Shown in pieces: positions 1-8,686 of a DNA stretch of 64,000 nucleotides; position 1 is the first letter of the stretch; each line of letters opens with the position of its first letter. Origin of the DNA: Zipacnadum sp036504235 (GTDB lineage Bacteria; Armatimonadota; Zipacnadia; Zipacnadales; Zipacnadaceae); contig DASXVN010000046.1 in NCBI GenBank assembly GCA_036504235.1, positions 124,001-188,000 on the forward strand. The letters are read 5' to 3'. The notes below the pieces were generated by a model, which was given only the letters and a program-made list of their open reading frames with translations, had not been told where the DNA came from and searched no databases. The translations under genes were made by a program, and so were the position numbers.

Positions 1-1
1 C

Positions 2-625
2 GCCGACCAGCCGATGCTGCGCTACGACTCCTGGTTCTGCAAGGTGAGCCGCCTCACTTTCGACGGCAGCGGCAAAGCCAACTCAGGGTTGCTGCGCGCG
101 GGCGGCTTCTCTACCTACTGCGAGATCAGCGACCTGGTCTTCCAAGACATCAAGGGGATCGCCCTGAACCTCGCCAACGCCGAGCCGGAGGGCGCCGCCG
201 AACATGCGGTGCTCCGCTGCAAGTTCCTGCGTTGCACCGAAGGCATCTCGACCATCAACTGGAACACGCTGGACATCTATATCTGGTACTGCCTCTTCGA
301 GGATTGCGATGCGGGTGTGACCAACCGCACGGGCGGGTACCAGGCGTACGAGAACGTCTTCCTGCGCACCAAAACGCAGGATATGACCACCGGCTCGGCC
401 TGCACCGCCTTGGTCAATAACACCTCGATCGGCTCCAAAACCTTCCTGTTTGGCGGCTGGGGCGCCCTGTATGCGCGGGGCAACAAGCTCTATACCACCG
501 ATTCGGTCGCCCTCACGCATGGCGGCAATCTGGTTCTGCTAGACAACCTCATCGCCGGCCCGCCCGGGGGGACGGGCGCTCTGGTGAGCTGCGCTACCAG
601 CACCTTGGCGGTGGGCAATTCCTTC
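2..625 (+). repeat. Direct repeat, N-terminal copy 1 (pairs with 2857-3480)
   Basis: The 5' part of the first beta-helix gene aligns without indels to 2857-3480 at an offset of 2855 bases. Differences are mostly single substitutions, many at third codon positions. Identity drops sharply after about base 625 as the discoidin-like part begins. Confidence 0.8.
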
Positions 626-2395
626 ACGGGCGGCGCGTGGCCCATCCGGCCGCTTCCCGCGCTGCATCCCAATGCCGGCACGCTGCAGCAGGAGCTGGGC
701 AAGGCCGTGGACAACGATCCGACGACCGAGTTCTACGATCCCGGCTGCAACGATCCCTATAGCGGCAATCCGGGCTTCCCCGGAGCCCTGCAGTGGAATG
801 GTCGGAGCGACAACCGGAGAACCGCCGTGCAATACACGCTCACTTCGGGGAGCGATCCCCAATTCGACCCCCGCGATTTCCAGCTACTGGGGTCCAACTA
901 CCCAGGCGGCCCGTGGACGGTCCTGGATACGCAGACGAATCAGAGCTGGGCGGGTCGTCAGGAGACGAAGGCGTACCCCCTCGCCGCCCCGCAGGCCTGC
1001 AGCGTCTATAAGCTCCTCGTCACCGCCAATGCCACCGGCACGCGGGGTTTGCGCGTGGCCGAGCTGCAGCTCCTGGACAAGCAGGGCCGGAACCTCACCC
1101 AGGACCCCGACACCCTGATGACCAGCCGCAATGAGGCCTGGGGATCGTACTACGCCCTGGACCGGAAGGTTATCGCGTCGGCGGCGGCCGCGGCGCCGGC
1201 TACCGTGCGCCTCCCGGGTACCCCGAAAAACGCTCAGCGCAAGATCTTCGAGGTGCGGCTGGGTACGGGCGACGACGCGCGGGAACTCCAGACGCAGATA
1301 GACGCCGCCGCCCAGGAGCCTGCCGGCAGCAAGCCGGTGGTGCACCTGCCCAAGGGGACCTTCTCGCTGCAGCGGACGGTGACCATCCCGGCGGGTAGCG
1401 ACCTGCAGTTGATCGGCGACGGCGTGGGCAACGGCAGCCTGCTCACCTTCGCCGGGGGCGAGGGTCCGATGCTGCGCCTGCTGGGACCGAGCCGGGCGAC
1501 GCTGCGCGATCTGGATATCTTCGGCGGCAATCAGGGCGGCGTGGACGGCATCGTCATTACCGACGCTGACCAGGAGGGCGGCCGGGTCTATGGTAACCAG
1601 CTCAACACCCACGGCGCCGGCAACCCGAACCTGTGTCAGTCCGCGGTCCGCGTCCAAGGCCTGGACCGCACGGACGTGACTATGATCTGCGGCGGATTTG
1701 GCCATTGCCGCAACGGGATCAATGTGAGCGGCGGCCCACAGGCGGCCGCCGGCGTTGCCACCACCAATCAGGTGGTGTTCCTCACCGGGGGCACCGGCCT
1801 GGGCTGTCGGCTGCTGAACGTCAGCGACGGCGGCAAGGTAGTGGGGGAAGCCTTCTGGTACGAGGGCCCCTGGGAGTCCGACGCGGCGCTGATCGATCTG
1901 CAGGGCACGACCGGCCAGGTCGCCGGAGCGGCGCTCTGGTGGCACACGGACCTCAAGCGCCAGCCCCTCCCCGCGCCGCTGATGGCGATGAACGGCTTCC
2001 AGGGTCAGTGCACCGTAGTGGCCAGCGATCTGGATGATCTCAATAACTCCTATGTCCATCTCAACGGTGACGGCCGGCAGGCGTCGGTGTTCTTCGCCGA
2101 CAACTTGTTCTCCTCAAGCAGCCGGACGCCAACGATCCAGGACCCCTGGAAAGACCTAACCACCCCGGCGGCCCAGGCGGTAATGCTCGGCTGCAACAAC
2201 GATACGATGGTCAATAAGGAGCGGAACCGGATGCCCGACGCCGACTTCGTGCGCCGCAGTCTGGCGCTGCTCCGCGCCGTGCGGATTGATCTGCCCACAG
2301 ACCTGCCGCGGGGCGTCACTGACGTGAAGCTGTTCCGGGTGCAAATCACCGGCGGCAACGACAAAGACGCGATCCGCATCCAAGCTGGGAAGTAA
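2..2395 (+). CDS. Pectate-lyase-like double beta-helix protein, 5' end cut by window
   Basis: The reading frame is open from base 2, and its first codons (ADQPMLRYDSW) match the interior of the next gene. The true start therefore lies before the window and about 130 residues are missing. The visible 797 residues hold the end of one right-handed beta-helix of the Pectate_lyase_3 type (to about residue 205), a discoidin-like (F5/8 type C) stretch with the motif FQLLGSNYPGGPWTVLDTQ near 285-350, and a second beta-helix from about residue 405 to the end. It is probably secreted, since its paralogue has a signal peptide. It may bind or cleave an acidic or galactose-rich polysaccharide. Catalytic residues of pectate lyases cannot be assigned by eye, so lyase activity is unproven. 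Confidence 0.8.
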   Translation, partial: ADQPMLRYDSWFCKVSRLTFDGSGKANSGLLRAGGFSTYCEISDLVFQDIKGIALNLANAEPEGAAEHAVLRCKFLRCTEGISTINWNTLDIYIWYCLFEDCDAGVTNRTGGYQAYENVFLRTKTQDMTTGSACTALVNNTSIGSKTFLFGGWGALYARGNKLYTTDSVALTHGGNLVLLDNLIAGPPGGTGALVSCATSTLAVGNSFTGGAWPIRPLPALHPNAGTLQQELGKAVDNDPTTEFYDPGCNDPYSGNPGFPGALQWNGRSDNRRTAVQYTLTSGSDPQFDPRDFQLLGSNYPGGPWTVLDTQTNQSWAGRQETKAYPLAAPQACSVYKLLVTANATGTRGLRVAELQLLDKQGRNLTQDPDTLMTSRNEAWGSYYALDRKVIASAAAAAPATVRLPGTPKNAQRKIFEVRLGTGDDARELQTQIDAAAQEPAGSKPVVHLPKGTFSLQRTVTIPAGSDLQLIGDGVGNGSLLTFAGGEGPMLRLLGPSRATLRDLDIFGGNQGGVDGIVITDADQEGGRVYGNQLNTHGAGNPNLCQSAVRVQGLDRTDVTMICGGFGHCRNGINVSGGPQAAAGVATTNQVVFLTGGTGLGCRLLNVSDGGKVVGEAFWYEGPWESDAALIDLQGTTGQVAGAALWWHTDLKRQPLPAPLMAMNGFQGQCTVVASDLDDLNNSYVHLNGDGRQASVFFADNLFSSSSRTPTIQDPWKDLTTPAAQAVMLGCNNDTMVNKERNRMPDADFVRRSLALLRAVRIDLPTDLPRGVTDVKLFRVQITGGNDKDAIRIQAGK
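1202..2395 (+). repeat. Direct repeat, C-terminal copy 1 (pairs with 4069-5262)
   Basis: This 1194-base block aligns with 4069-5262 at a constant offset of 2867 bases with no indel through the stop codon. Most differences look synonymous. The middle section between the two conserved blocks (about 625-1200) is clearly more divergent. Confidence 0.85.
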
Positions 2396-2472
2396 CCGCC
2401 AGCAAATCATTCGTGGAAGCGCCTCTGGGGCAGTAGGTCCGTAGAGAAGTCACAGGCGATGAAGAGGATACC

Positions 2473-5262
2473 ATGAAACAAGCAAGCCGATTCGGCAGGT
2501 GCTGGTGGGTGCTGTTAGCTCTCTTGGCGGTAGCACCCGCCCGCGCCCAGACCGTGACGTACTTTGATACCGGCGAGGAATTCGCCGGGCCCTTCCCCAG
2601 TTGGAAGAACGTGCAGACCGACTTCGGCGCGAAGGGCGACGGGGTCACCGATGACACCGCCGCGATTCAGCGGGCGCTGAACGCCATGGCGACCGTCCTG
2701 ACGAACGACTGGTGCGTGCTGTACTTTCCGGCGGGGACCTATCGCCTCACCGCCACCCTGACCACGACTCCGCTGCGCAAGGCGCACAATGACTACCTGG
2801 GGTCAAATCTCATCGGCGCGGACCCGGCGACGACGGTGCTCAAGTGGGACGGTCCCGCCGACCAGCCGATGCTGCGCTACGACTCCTGGTTCTGCAAGGT
2901 GAGCCGGCTGACTTTCGACGGCAGCGGCAAAGCCAACTCGGGGCTGTTGCGCGCGGGCGGCTTCTCCACCTACTGCGAGATCAGCGACCTGGTCTTCCAA
3001 GACATTAAGGGGATCGCCCTGAACCTCGCCAACGCCGAGCAAGAGGGCCAGGCCGAACACGCGGTGCTCCGGTGCAAGTTCGTTCGCTGCACCGAGGGCA
3101 TCTCGACTATCAACTGGAACACGCTGGACATCTACATCTGGTACTGCTTGTTTGAGGATTGCGAGTCGGGCGTGGTCAACCGCACGGGCGGGTACCAGGC
3201 CTACGAGAACGTCTTCCTGCGCTCCACCAAGCAGGATATCGCCACCGGTTCCGCCTGCACCGCCGTGGTCAACAACACCTCCATCGGCTCCAAAACCTTC
3301 GCGGTGGACGGCTACGGCGACATGTACATGCGGGGCAACAAGATCTACGCCACCACCGATCCCATCGCAATCAAGCACGGCGGCAATCTCGTCATGCTCG
3401 ATAGCGTCATCGCCGGCAAGCCCGGCGAGACCGGCGGCTTAATGTACGCCGCGCCGAGCAACCTGCTCGTCGGCAATACCTTCACCAGCGCCTGGCCGAT
3501 TCGCCCCGTTCCGGTCCGCTTCAACCACGCCGACGGCGGGGCCTATGTGGTCGGGTACCCCCTCGAGAACGTGAACGACGACAACCTCGACACCGCCTTC
3601 CGCACCGGTCTGTGGGAGAAGGCGCCGCCGGGCGTGGCCTGGCTCTGCCCCCCCGGCAAGCCGGCGACGGTGGTGCGCTATGGCCTCGCGTGCGAGGCCG
3701 AGAACGCCCCCAACGATGACCCGAAGGCCTTCACCCTGCGCGGGTCCAACGATTGGGGCCAGCACTGGACCGTGCTGGATACCCAGCAGGACCAAACCTG
3801 GGCCGCGCGCAAGGAGGTCCGGGAGTTTCGCGTCAAGGCCCCGCAGCCCTTCGCCATGTACCAGCTCCTGGTTACCGAGACCGGCGCGGGCTACAAACCA
3901 GGCGTGGGCGGCTTCGTCGGGATCGCGGAAGTAGCGCTCTTTGACGCGAAGAACAACAACATAATGAAGGATCCGGCGGGTCTCTTGCTTGCGGCCCAGG
4001 AGAGCCTGGGTCTCTTCTACCCGCTCGACCAACAGATTCTGGCGCCGGCAAAGGTGGCCATCCCGACGACGGTGCGCCTCCCGGGTACCCCAACGAACCG
4101 GCAGCGGAAGATCTTCGAGGTGCGGCTGGGCACCGGCGATGATGCGCTGGAGTTGCAGACGCAGCTAGACGCCGCCGCACAGGAGCCTGCCGGCAGCAAG
4201 CCGGTGGTGCACCTGCCCAAGGGCACCTTCTCGCTGCAGCGGACGGTGACCATCCCGGCGGGGAGCGACCTGCAGTTGGTGGGCGACGGCGTGGGCAACG
4301 GCAGCCTGCTCACCTTCGCCGGGGGCGAGGGCCCGATGCTGCGCCTGCTGGGGCCGAGCCGGGCGACCCTGCGCGATCTGGACATCTTCGGCGGCAATCA
4401 GGGCGGCGTGGACGGGATCGTCATCACCGACGCCGACCAAGCGGGCGGGCGGGTCTATGGCAACCAGGTCAACGCTCACGGCGCCGGCAACCCGAACCTG
4501 TGCGGCTCCGCCGTCCGCGTTCAGGGCCTGGACCGCACGGATGTCACCATGATCTGCGGCGGGTTTGGTCAGTGCCGCAACGGGATCAACGTGAGCGGCG
4601 GTCCGCAGGCGGCGGCCGGCGTGGCCACCACCAATCAGACCGTGTTCCTCTCCGGGGGCACCGGCCTGGGCTGCCGGCTGCTGAACGTCAGCGACGGCGG
4701 CAAGGTAGTGGGGGAGGCCTTCTGGTATGAGGGCCCCTGGGAGTTTGACGCGGCGCTGATTGATCTGCCGGCCACGACCGGCCAGGTCGCCGGGGCGGCG
4801 CTCTGGTGGCACATGGACGACAAGCGTCAGCCCGTCCCGATGCCGATGGTGGCGATGAGCGGGTTCCGGGGGCAATGCACCGTGGTCGGCAGCAACCTCG
4901 ATGACCTCAACAACGCCTACGTGCAACTTCGGGGCAACGGCCGGCAGACCTCCGTGCTCTTCGCCGGCACGTCCTTCACCTCGAGCAGCCGGACTCCGAA
5001 GATAGAGAACCCCTGGCAAGACCAGACCGCCCCGGCCGCGCAGGCTGCTATGCTCGGCTGCAACGGCACTAGCTTGGTTAACCGCGAGCCGGACCGCGCG
5101 CCTGACCCTGACTTCGTGCGTCGCAGTCTGGCCCTGTTGCGCGCGGTGCGCATTGATCTGCCCACGGACCTGCCGCGGGGCGTCACCGACGTGAAACTGT
5201 TCCGGGTGCAAATCACCGGCGGCAACGACAAAGACGCCCTCCGCATCCAGGCCGGGAAGTAA
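2473..5262 (+). CDS. Secreted pectate-lyase-like protein (beta-helix / discoidin-like / beta-helix)
   Basis: 929 residues, starting at an ATG preceded by GAAGAGG. Residues 1-26 are a signal peptide (WWVLLALLAVAPARAQ). Residues 35-60 contain the Pectate_lyase_3 entry motif TDFGAKGDGVTDDTAAIQRAL, shared by phage tail spikes and pectate lyases, followed by a beta-helix to about 340. A discoidin-like sandwich follows (FTLRGSNDWGQHWTVLDTQ, about 425-505). A second beta-helix starts with a similar entry (LQTQLDAAAQEPAGSKPVV, about 565) and runs to the end. The protein is thus internally duplicated and is also a tandem duplicate of the preceding gene. The gap to that gene is 77 bases, so cotranscription is likely. 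The polysaccharide target is inferred from fold and neighbours; enzymatic activity is uncertain. Confidence 0.85.
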   Translation: MKQASRFGRCWWVLLALLAVAPARAQTVTYFDTGEEFAGPFPSWKNVQTDFGAKGDGVTDDTAAIQRALNAMATVLTNDWCVLYFPAGTYRLTATLTTTPLRKAHNDYLGSNLIGADPATTVLKWDGPADQPMLRYDSWFCKVSRLTFDGSGKANSGLLRAGGFSTYCEISDLVFQDIKGIALNLANAEQEGQAEHAVLRCKFVRCTEGISTINWNTLDIYIWYCLFEDCESGVVNRTGGYQAYENVFLRSTKQDIATGSACTAVVNNTSIGSKTFAVDGYGDMYMRGNKIYATTDPIAIKHGGNLVMLDSVIAGKPGETGGLMYAAPSNLLVGNTFTSAWPIRPVPVRFNHADGGAYVVGYPLENVNDDNLDTAFRTGLWEKAPPGVAWLCPPGKPATVVRYGLACEAENAPNDDPKAFTLRGSNDWGQHWTVLDTQQDQTWAARKEVREFRVKAPQPFAMYQLLVTETGAGYKPGVGGFVGIAEVALFDAKNNNIMKDPAGLLLAAQESLGLFYPLDQQILAPAKVAIPTTVRLPGTPTNRQRKIFEVRLGTGDDALELQTQLDAAAQEPAGSKPVVHLPKGTFSLQRTVTIPAGSDLQLVGDGVGNGSLLTFAGGEGPMLRLLGPSRATLRDLDIFGGNQGGVDGIVITDADQAGGRVYGNQVNAHGAGNPNLCGSAVRVQGLDRTDVTMICGGFGQCRNGINVSGGPQAAAGVATTNQTVFLSGGTGLGCRLLNVSDGGKVVGEAFWYEGPWEFDAALIDLPATTGQVAGAALWWHMDDKRQPVPMPMVAMSGFRGQCTVVGSNLDDLNNAYVQLRGNGRQTSVLFAGTSFTSSSRTPKIENPWQDQTAPAAQAAMLGCNGTSLVNREPDRAPDPDFVRRSLALLRAVRIDLPTDLPRGVTDVKLFRVQITGGNDKDALRIQAGK
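2857..3480 (+). repeat. Direct repeat, N-terminal copy 2 (pairs with 2-625)
   Basis: Second copy of the N-terminal block shared by the two tandem beta-helix genes, collinear with bases 2-625. Confidence 0.8.
4069..5262 (+). repeat. Direct repeat, C-terminal copy 2 (pairs with 1202-2395)
   Basis: Second copy of the C-terminal beta-helix block. It is collinear with 1202-2395 without indels and includes the identical C-terminal coding stretch ending in IQAGK. Confidence 0.85.
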
Positions 5263-5327
5263 CGACGGGGCGCGAGAGGAATGGGGAGCCGCCAGTCCGA
5301 TCTGTGGTGCCCAAGGAGGAACCGCCT

Positions 5328-7835
5328 ATGTCCTCTCGCCTTACTCCCGTGTCGCTGACCCGTCACTTCAACTCTCCCGTCTGCCCGCTCGCCCCGCCGG
5401 ACGAGGCGATCTGGCATGATCGTTTGACGGCGGTGCTGCCCGCGGCGCCTCGAGGGGAGCAGAACTACTGGGGCTTGCCCTTCCGGCTGGGTCCGGAGGA
5501 GCTGGACCAGCCGGGGCTGATCCTCCTGACGCACAGCGTGGGCGAGGTGCGGGTGCCGGTGAGCCAGACTGCCACCCACGTCTGCGTTCTGCATTTCAGC
5601 AATGCTACCGATGACCCCGCCCTCGCCGGCGCCGGCGGGGACGTGTTGGCGGAATACGTGGTGCAATACGCCGACGGGGCCGAGCATGCCGTGCCTATCC
5701 GCCGGCGGTTCGAGTTGAGCGCCGGTACCGGTGACTGGGGCTGCGCGGCCTTCGCCGCCGCCCGCGCGCCGATGCCCGGGCCCACGACCGATGAGGGTCT
5801 GAGTCCGCACAACTGGGGCTCTCGTCAGACCGGCATACACCGCGGCGGCGGAGGCTTCGTGCCCTGGGTCTACGCGCTGGTCAATCCCCGCCCCGCGACC
5901 GAGATCGCCTGCCTGATCCTGCGTGGGACCACCGCCGATCCCGTCGGGGTGCTGGCCGTGACGCTCTATGAGGGCCCCGGCCATCCCCTGCGCCACGTGC
6001 CCCGCAAGGTCTACCGCCTCCTGCTGCCCGAGGCGGAGCAGGCCACCCCCGCGCAGGTCACGGCGCGTCTGGACCTGGGCGTCGTCACCCGCCTCTACGC
6101 CGCGCCCGCTCCGGTCGACGAGGCCTGGCTCGAGGCCCCCACTGGCGGCCTGGGCGAGTTGGCCGTTCCGGACCAGCCCGGGCGCGAGTTCCTCCTCGAG
6201 GCCACCGGCGCCGAGGGCGCGACCCTCAGCGTCGCGGTCGAGGGCCACCCCCCGCACCCGCTGGACTTCGGCGAGGTCTTCTCCCGCGGCCGGACCGACG
6301 ACGGCCAGGCGCGGATCGAGCTGATCAACCCGCGCACCGCCTGGGTGCACGTGACGGTAGTAGACGAGTCCACCGGGCAGCCCACCCCGACCCGCGCCCA
6401 CTTCCGCGGCCCGCACGGCGACTACCTCGCCCCTTACGGCCATCACGCGGAGGTCAACGAGGACTGGTTCGAGGACTACGGCGCGGACCTCAAGCTGGGC
6501 GCTCAGTCTTTCGCCTACGTGCCAGGTACCTTCCAGATCGAGCTGCCCGTGGGCGAGTCGTACGTGGAGCTGAGCAAGGGCTTCGAGTACCGCCCCCGGC
6601 GCCAGCGGCTGGAGATTCAGCCCGGCCAGCGCGAGCTGCGCCTGACCGTGGAGCGCGGCGCCGACTGGCGCCGGGACGGCTGGGTCACCGCGGATACCCA
6701 TGTCCACTTCATTAGCCCCCAGACCGCGGTCCTGGAGGGCAAGGCCGAGGGGCTGAATCTCATCAACCTGCTGGCCTCCCAGTGGGGCCGGCTCTTTACC
6801 AACGTCGGCGACCTCACCGGGGAGGCCTCGGGCTGCTCGGACGGGGAGACCCTGGTCTGGGTCGGCACCGAGAACCGCCACCACATGCTGGGACACATCT
6901 CCATGCTGGGCACGCACGGCGCCCCCGTCTTCCCCATGTGCGCCGGCGGACCGGACGAGGCCTACCTGGGCGACCCGGACCTGTGCTCCCTGACCGAGTG
7001 GGCGCGCGAGTGCCGCGCTAAGGACGGCGTGGTCATCCGCCCGCACTTCCCCCACCCGATCTGCGAAGAGCCAATCTACATGATGCTCGGCCAGCTCGAC
7101 GGCGCGGAGCTGCGCATCTTCCCCGATCCCACTCGCGGGCCGCTGGAGGTGTTCCAGTTCTCGGAGTGGTACCGCTATCTCAACTGCGGCTGCCGGGTGG
7201 CCGCCGTCGGCGGCACTGACAAGATGAGCGCCGGCATGCCGGTGGGCGGAGTGCGCACCTACGCGCGGTTGGGGCCAGACGAGGAGTTCAGCTTCGAGAA
7301 CTGGGGCCGAGCCGTCCGCGCGGGGCGCACCTTCACCACCTCCGGCCCCCTGATCGACCTGACGGTGGACGGGCACCCGGTCGGCTCAGAGATCAAGCTG
7401 CGGGCCGGGGGCGCCGAGGTGGAGATCGCCGCGAGCGCCTCGAGCCAGTGGCCGCTACACGCGCTGGAGGTAGTCGTCAACGGCCAGGTGGTCGCCGACA
7501 CCCGCCGGCCTGAGGGCGCTGCGACCCTGAGCCTGCGCGAGAAGGTTCGCCTGTCGGGCAGTGCCTGGATTGCGGCCCGCTGCGGCAGCGCGCTTCAGGC
7601 CACGCACTGCAACTGGCCCCTGCACCTCGGCGCCCACACCAGCCCCGTGTACGTCGTGGCCGGCGGACAGGAGTTGTTCAGCCCCAACGACGCGGCCTAC
7701 ATGCTTACGCTGCTCGAGGGCGGGATGACCTATCTCGATACCCTGTCCGTCAGGTACAGCGAGGAACGCCACCAAGCGATCACGCAGGCGTACGCGGAGG
7801 CCATCCGAGAGATTCGGCGTCGCGGGAGGCGCTGA
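5328..7835 (+). CDS. CehA/McbA-type PHP-domain metallohydrolase
   Basis: 835 residues. The ATG at 5328 is chosen over an in-frame GTG at 5304 because AAGGAGG lies 8 bases upstream. No signal peptide is visible, so it is probably cytosolic. The first 440 residues are beta-rich domains of unknown role. The PHP domain begins at about residue 448 with the metal-binding motif TADTHVH, followed by GTENRHHMLGH, VIRPHFPHP and GGTDK, which fit the remaining His/Asp metal ligands of the CehA/McbA family. CehA and McbA themselves hydrolyse carbaryl, but the natural substrates of this broad family are mostly unknown. The C-terminal 110 residues form a further sandwich-like region. The gene starts 65 bases after the beta-helix gene, so a role in the same carbohydrate system is plausible but inferred. 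Confidence 0.75.
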   Translation: MSSRLTPVSLTRHFNSPVCPLAPPDEAIWHDRLTAVLPAAPRGEQNYWGLPFRLGPEELDQPGLILLTHSVGEVRVPVSQTATHVCVLHFSNATDDPALAGAGGDVLAEYVVQYADGAEHAVPIRRRFELSAGTGDWGCAAFAAARAPMPGPTTDEGLSPHNWGSRQTGIHRGGGGFVPWVYALVNPRPATEIACLILRGTTADPVGVLAVTLYEGPGHPLRHVPRKVYRLLLPEAEQATPAQVTARLDLGVVTRLYAAPAPVDEAWLEAPTGGLGELAVPDQPGREFLLEATGAEGATLSVAVEGHPPHPLDFGEVFSRGRTDDGQARIELINPRTAWVHVTVVDESTGQPTPTRAHFRGPHGDYLAPYGHHAEVNEDWFEDYGADLKLGAQSFAYVPGTFQIELPVGESYVELSKGFEYRPRRQRLEIQPGQRELRLTVERGADWRRDGWVTADTHVHFISPQTAVLEGKAEGLNLINLLASQWGRLFTNVGDLTGEASGCSDGETLVWVGTENRHHMLGHISMLGTHGAPVFPMCAGGPDEAYLGDPDLCSLTEWARECRAKDGVVIRPHFPHPICEEPIYMMLGQLDGAELRIFPDPTRGPLEVFQFSEWYRYLNCGCRVAAVGGTDKMSAGMPVGGVRTYARLGPDEEFSFENWGRAVRAGRTFTTSGPLIDLTVDGHPVGSEIKLRAGGAEVEIAASASSQWPLHALEVVVNGQVVADTRRPEGAATLSLREKVRLSGSAWIAARCGSALQATHCNWPLHLGAHTSPVYVVAGGQELFSPNDAAYMLTLLEGGMTYLDTLSVRYSEERHQAITQAYAEAIREIRRRGRR

Positions 7836-8016
7836 GCCTCCTCGACGGTCGGCACCTGAGCCGGGGCACCACCGGGAGATCACTTGCGGCCTTGCGCTGA
7901 GGAAAGCGCGTGCCCGGGGCTGAGCAGACGGCGGTGGCGTTGCACCCGCGGGGAGGGTGAGGTGCGGGCATCCACATAAGGCAGTATGTCCTTACGACAT
8001 ATGTACCTCGTCGTCA

Positions 8017-8045
8017 TTGACATGACTGCTAGCGAAAGCTATCAT
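8017..8045 (+). promoter_or_regulatory. Near-consensus sigma-70 promoter without a downstream ORF
   Basis: TTGACA (6/6) at 8017-8022, a 17-base spacer, then TATCAT (5/6) at 8040-8045. Predicted transcription start is near 8052 on the plus strand. No plus-strand gene follows before 9293. Confidence 0.6.
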
Positions 8046-8051
8046 GCGCAT

Positions 8052-8201
8052 AGTCGTAGGCCTTGGCACTTGAGTGCAGGGCATGGAGTGCTGTCCTCGG
8101 GGCTTGCTTCGTGTTCATAACCGCCGGTGACGGAACTCACAGCGAGCGCAGGGCGGACCGGCAACACGTAAGGGCCGCACTGTGCGCGCGGCCCTTACGT
8201 G
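8052..8201 (+). ncRNA. Candidate small RNA of about 150 nt
   Basis: The segment lies between a near-consensus promoter and a strong 14-bp hairpin, contains no convincing ORF and is rich in short self-complementary stretches (for example GCACT/AGTGC near 8068-8080). It matches no RNA family I recognise. The hairpin lacks a clear U-tract on this strand, so the 3' end is uncertain. The prediction rests only on promoter plus stem-loop spacing. Confidence 0.3.
8165..8201. terminator. 14-bp perfect stem-loop, possible bidirectional terminator
   Basis: CACGTAAGGGCCGC (8165-8178) and its exact complement (8188-8201) flank a 9-base loop. It sits 11 bases beyond the stop codon of the minus-strand lipoprotein gene, as expected for a terminator, and would also end the candidate plus-strand RNA. 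T-tracts are poor on both sides. Confidence 0.5.
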
Positions 8202-8212
8202 GTCTGAGCCTC

Positions 8213-8548
8213 CTAGTAGGACGACCCGCTACTCGCGGGGGGAGGCGGCTTCTTGGCGGACCCCGGAGACGCCGGCGGTCCAGCCGGTCCCGCGGGGCCG
8301 GCCGGGCCCGGCACGGGCACCGGCACTACCGCTCCCGGCTCTCCCGCAGGTCCCGGCGCGCCGGATGCTCCCGGAGGCCCGGGCGGTCCGGGCGGCGCGG
8401 GAACCACGACCGTCGGGGGTGGCACCGGCGTCGGCGGCACTACCACGGTCGGGGGCGGAGGCGGCGGTTGCTTTGGACACCCCGCCACCACCGCTAGTGC
8501 CCCCACCAGGCACAGCAGGATTACGATCACAGTCAGTTGTCTTGCCAT
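8213..8548 (-). CDS. Small lipoprotein with proline-rich and collagen-like Gly-X-Y segments
   Basis: 111 residues, with GAGGAGGG upstream of the ATG. An N-terminal hydrophobic segment ends in the lipobox VAGC, with the lipidated Cys near residue 24, so it should be a membrane-anchored lipoprotein. After a Pro-rich stretch with two near copies of PPPTVVVP comes a Gly-X-Y tract (GPPGPPGASGAPGPAGEP, then GPAGPAGPAGPP) of roughly a dozen triplets broken by VPVPVP. The C-terminus is PPPPASSGSSY. Collagen-like tracts in bacteria form triple-helical stalks. Here the tract is short, so trimer stability is uncertain. No homologue is recognised. Confidence 0.7.
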   Translation of the reverse strand: MARQLTVIVILLCLVGALAVVAGCPKQPPPPPPTVVVPPTPVPPPTVVVPAPPGPPGPPGASGAPGPAGEPGAVVPVPVPGPAGPAGPAGPPASPGSAKKPPPPASSGSSY

Positions 8549-8686
8549 AGCTAACCCTCCTCTCCGTCAGGCATTGTTGTCCCCCTGGACACCACACAAG
8601 CGAGGTTGGGGCAACCTCGATCCGTCACCAGCCCCCCGAGCCACCTCGGGGGCAACTCCCCGAGCCCCCTGCCGCGGGGCTGGCCG

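Larger units (their letters stand above)
7836..8212. other. 377-base gene-free gap with orphan promoter and hairpin
   Basis: I see no protein gene here. The section 7975-8065 is clearly more AT-rich than its surroundings and contains a near-consensus sigma-70 promoter at 8017-8045. A 14-bp perfect stem-loop lies at 8165-8201. The remainder (7836-7974) shows no recognisable tRNA, RNase P, tmRNA or riboswitch signature. Confidence 0.6.

Noticed and set aside
5304..5327. Upstream GTG start for the PHP protein
   Set aside because: It would place the AAGGAGG ribosome-binding site inside the coding sequence; the ATG at 5328 is ideally spaced from it.
4917..7376. 819-codon open frame on the minus strand
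   Set aside because: It lies antisense to the beta-helix and PHP genes, has a composition typical of high-GC shadow frames, no RBS and no recognisable domain, while the plus-strand genes carry clear motifs.
7836..7975. RNase P or other structural RNA, because of a GAGGAAAG-like string near 7895
   Set aside because: The surrounding conserved sequence and pairing of RNase P RNA are absent.
8270..8470. Repeat-rich GC segment that could be a minisatellite or CRISPR-like array
   Set aside because: The repetition is fully explained by Gly-X-Y and proline codons of the lipoprotein gene; there are no regular spacers.
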